Below are positions 7,789 through 7,884 of a stretch of DNA of 7,884 nt, piece after piece. Each line of letters begins with the position of its first letter. The stretch's first letter is position 1. Origin of the DNA: Candidatus Altimarinota bacterium (GTDB lineage: Bacteria > Patescibacteriota > Gracilibacteria > BD1-5 > UBA6164); NCBI GenBank assembly GCA_027062145.1, contig JAMOTX010000034.1, forward strand, positions 1 to 7,884. Reading direction: 5' to 3'. A program made the position numbers and the translations under genes. The notes beneath the pieces are model-generated. The model was given only the letters and a program-made list of their open reading frames with translations. It searched no databases and was not told the DNA's origin.

Positions 7789-7884
7789 TTAATCTAATAT
7801 TTTTGTAATTACTCATTCTGGATTTTTACCTCCTCTTTTAATAATTTGTACTTCTACTTTTTCACCATCTTTAGCTCAGTTTTT
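7789..7884 (-). CDS. 3' end of a gene ending in an RNase R-like OB/cold-shock tail
   Basis: The last 31 codons before TAA (7789-7791) are open to the window edge, with two TGA codons read as Gly. The visible end, DGEKVEVQIIKRGGKNPEGV then ITKILD, resembles the closing strands of the N-terminal OB/cold-shock domain of RNase R, where a GD-V-V-I stretch is followed by a P-E-G segment and an I-L stop of the domain. In RNase R the protein continues for hundreds of residues after this point; here it ends. The neighbouring RNase R gene has only a degenerate version of the same domain. It could be a small stand-alone OB protein, a separated RNase R N-terminus or a truncated paralogue. With 31 residues the family call is tentative, but the coding frame is well supported by the terminator right after it. 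Confidence 0.7.

Noticed and set aside
356..7884. Mycoplasma-type code with UGA read as Trp
   Set aside because: The TGA positions in beta-CASP and S1 motifs are glycine in the families. Trp there would destroy turns and active-site loops, and TGG is used for Trp in the same genes.
1..7884. CRISPR array, tRNA, rRNA or insertion sequence
   Set aside because: I saw no regularly spaced direct repeats, no GC-rich cloverleaf-like block, no rRNA-like segment and no transposase or terminal inverted repeats.

Overview
The window is very AT-rich, and every gene I can support lies on the minus strand. Under the standard code most of it looks like short broken frames. The breaks are in-frame TGA codons, and these fall where conserved proteins have glycine: in the S1 domain and RNB motif of an RNase R and in the beta-CASP motifs of a metallo-beta-lactamase. 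TGG is used separately for Trp in the same genes, and every complete gene ends in TAA. This is UGA=Gly, genetic code 25, known from Candidatus Gracilibacteria (BD1-5) and Candidatus Absconditabacteria (SR1) of the CPR/Patescibacteria. With that code the window becomes a compact set of intact genes.

Layout in the direction of transcription, from high to low coordinates. (1) 7884-7789: the last 31 codons of a gene whose end resembles the N-terminal OB/cold-shock domain of RNase R, closed by a 17-bp terminator hairpin. (2) A promoter whose -35 lies inside that terminator stem drives an intact RNase R (7689-5707). After only 20 bp comes a 766-residue metallo-beta-lactamase/beta-CASP nuclease of the CPSF/Cft2 type (5686-3386). 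The pair looks like an RNA-decay operon and ends in a terminator that overlaps the second stop codon. (3) 3241-1058: a 727-residue single-domain AAA+ ATPase resembling the second ATPase domain of ClpB/ClpA, with a long unrecognised C-terminal extension. It has its own promoter, a perfect hairpin at the start of the predicted leader, a good Shine-Dalgarno sequence and a terminator. (4) 955-356: a 199-residue protein I do not recognise, with its own promoter. (5) 151-1: the possible beginning of another gene running out of the window.

The oddest thing is the AAA+ gene. By hand count its neighbours write 85 of 108 glycines as TGA, while the AAA+ gene writes 0 of 32 that way and reads identically under codes 11 and 25. 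It is also the only complete gene here with a clear Shine-Dalgarno sequence. This suggests recent acquisition from a standard-code source, or selection to stay independent of UGA-decoding Gly-tRNA. I saw no rRNA, tRNA, CRISPR array, insertion sequence or attachment site.
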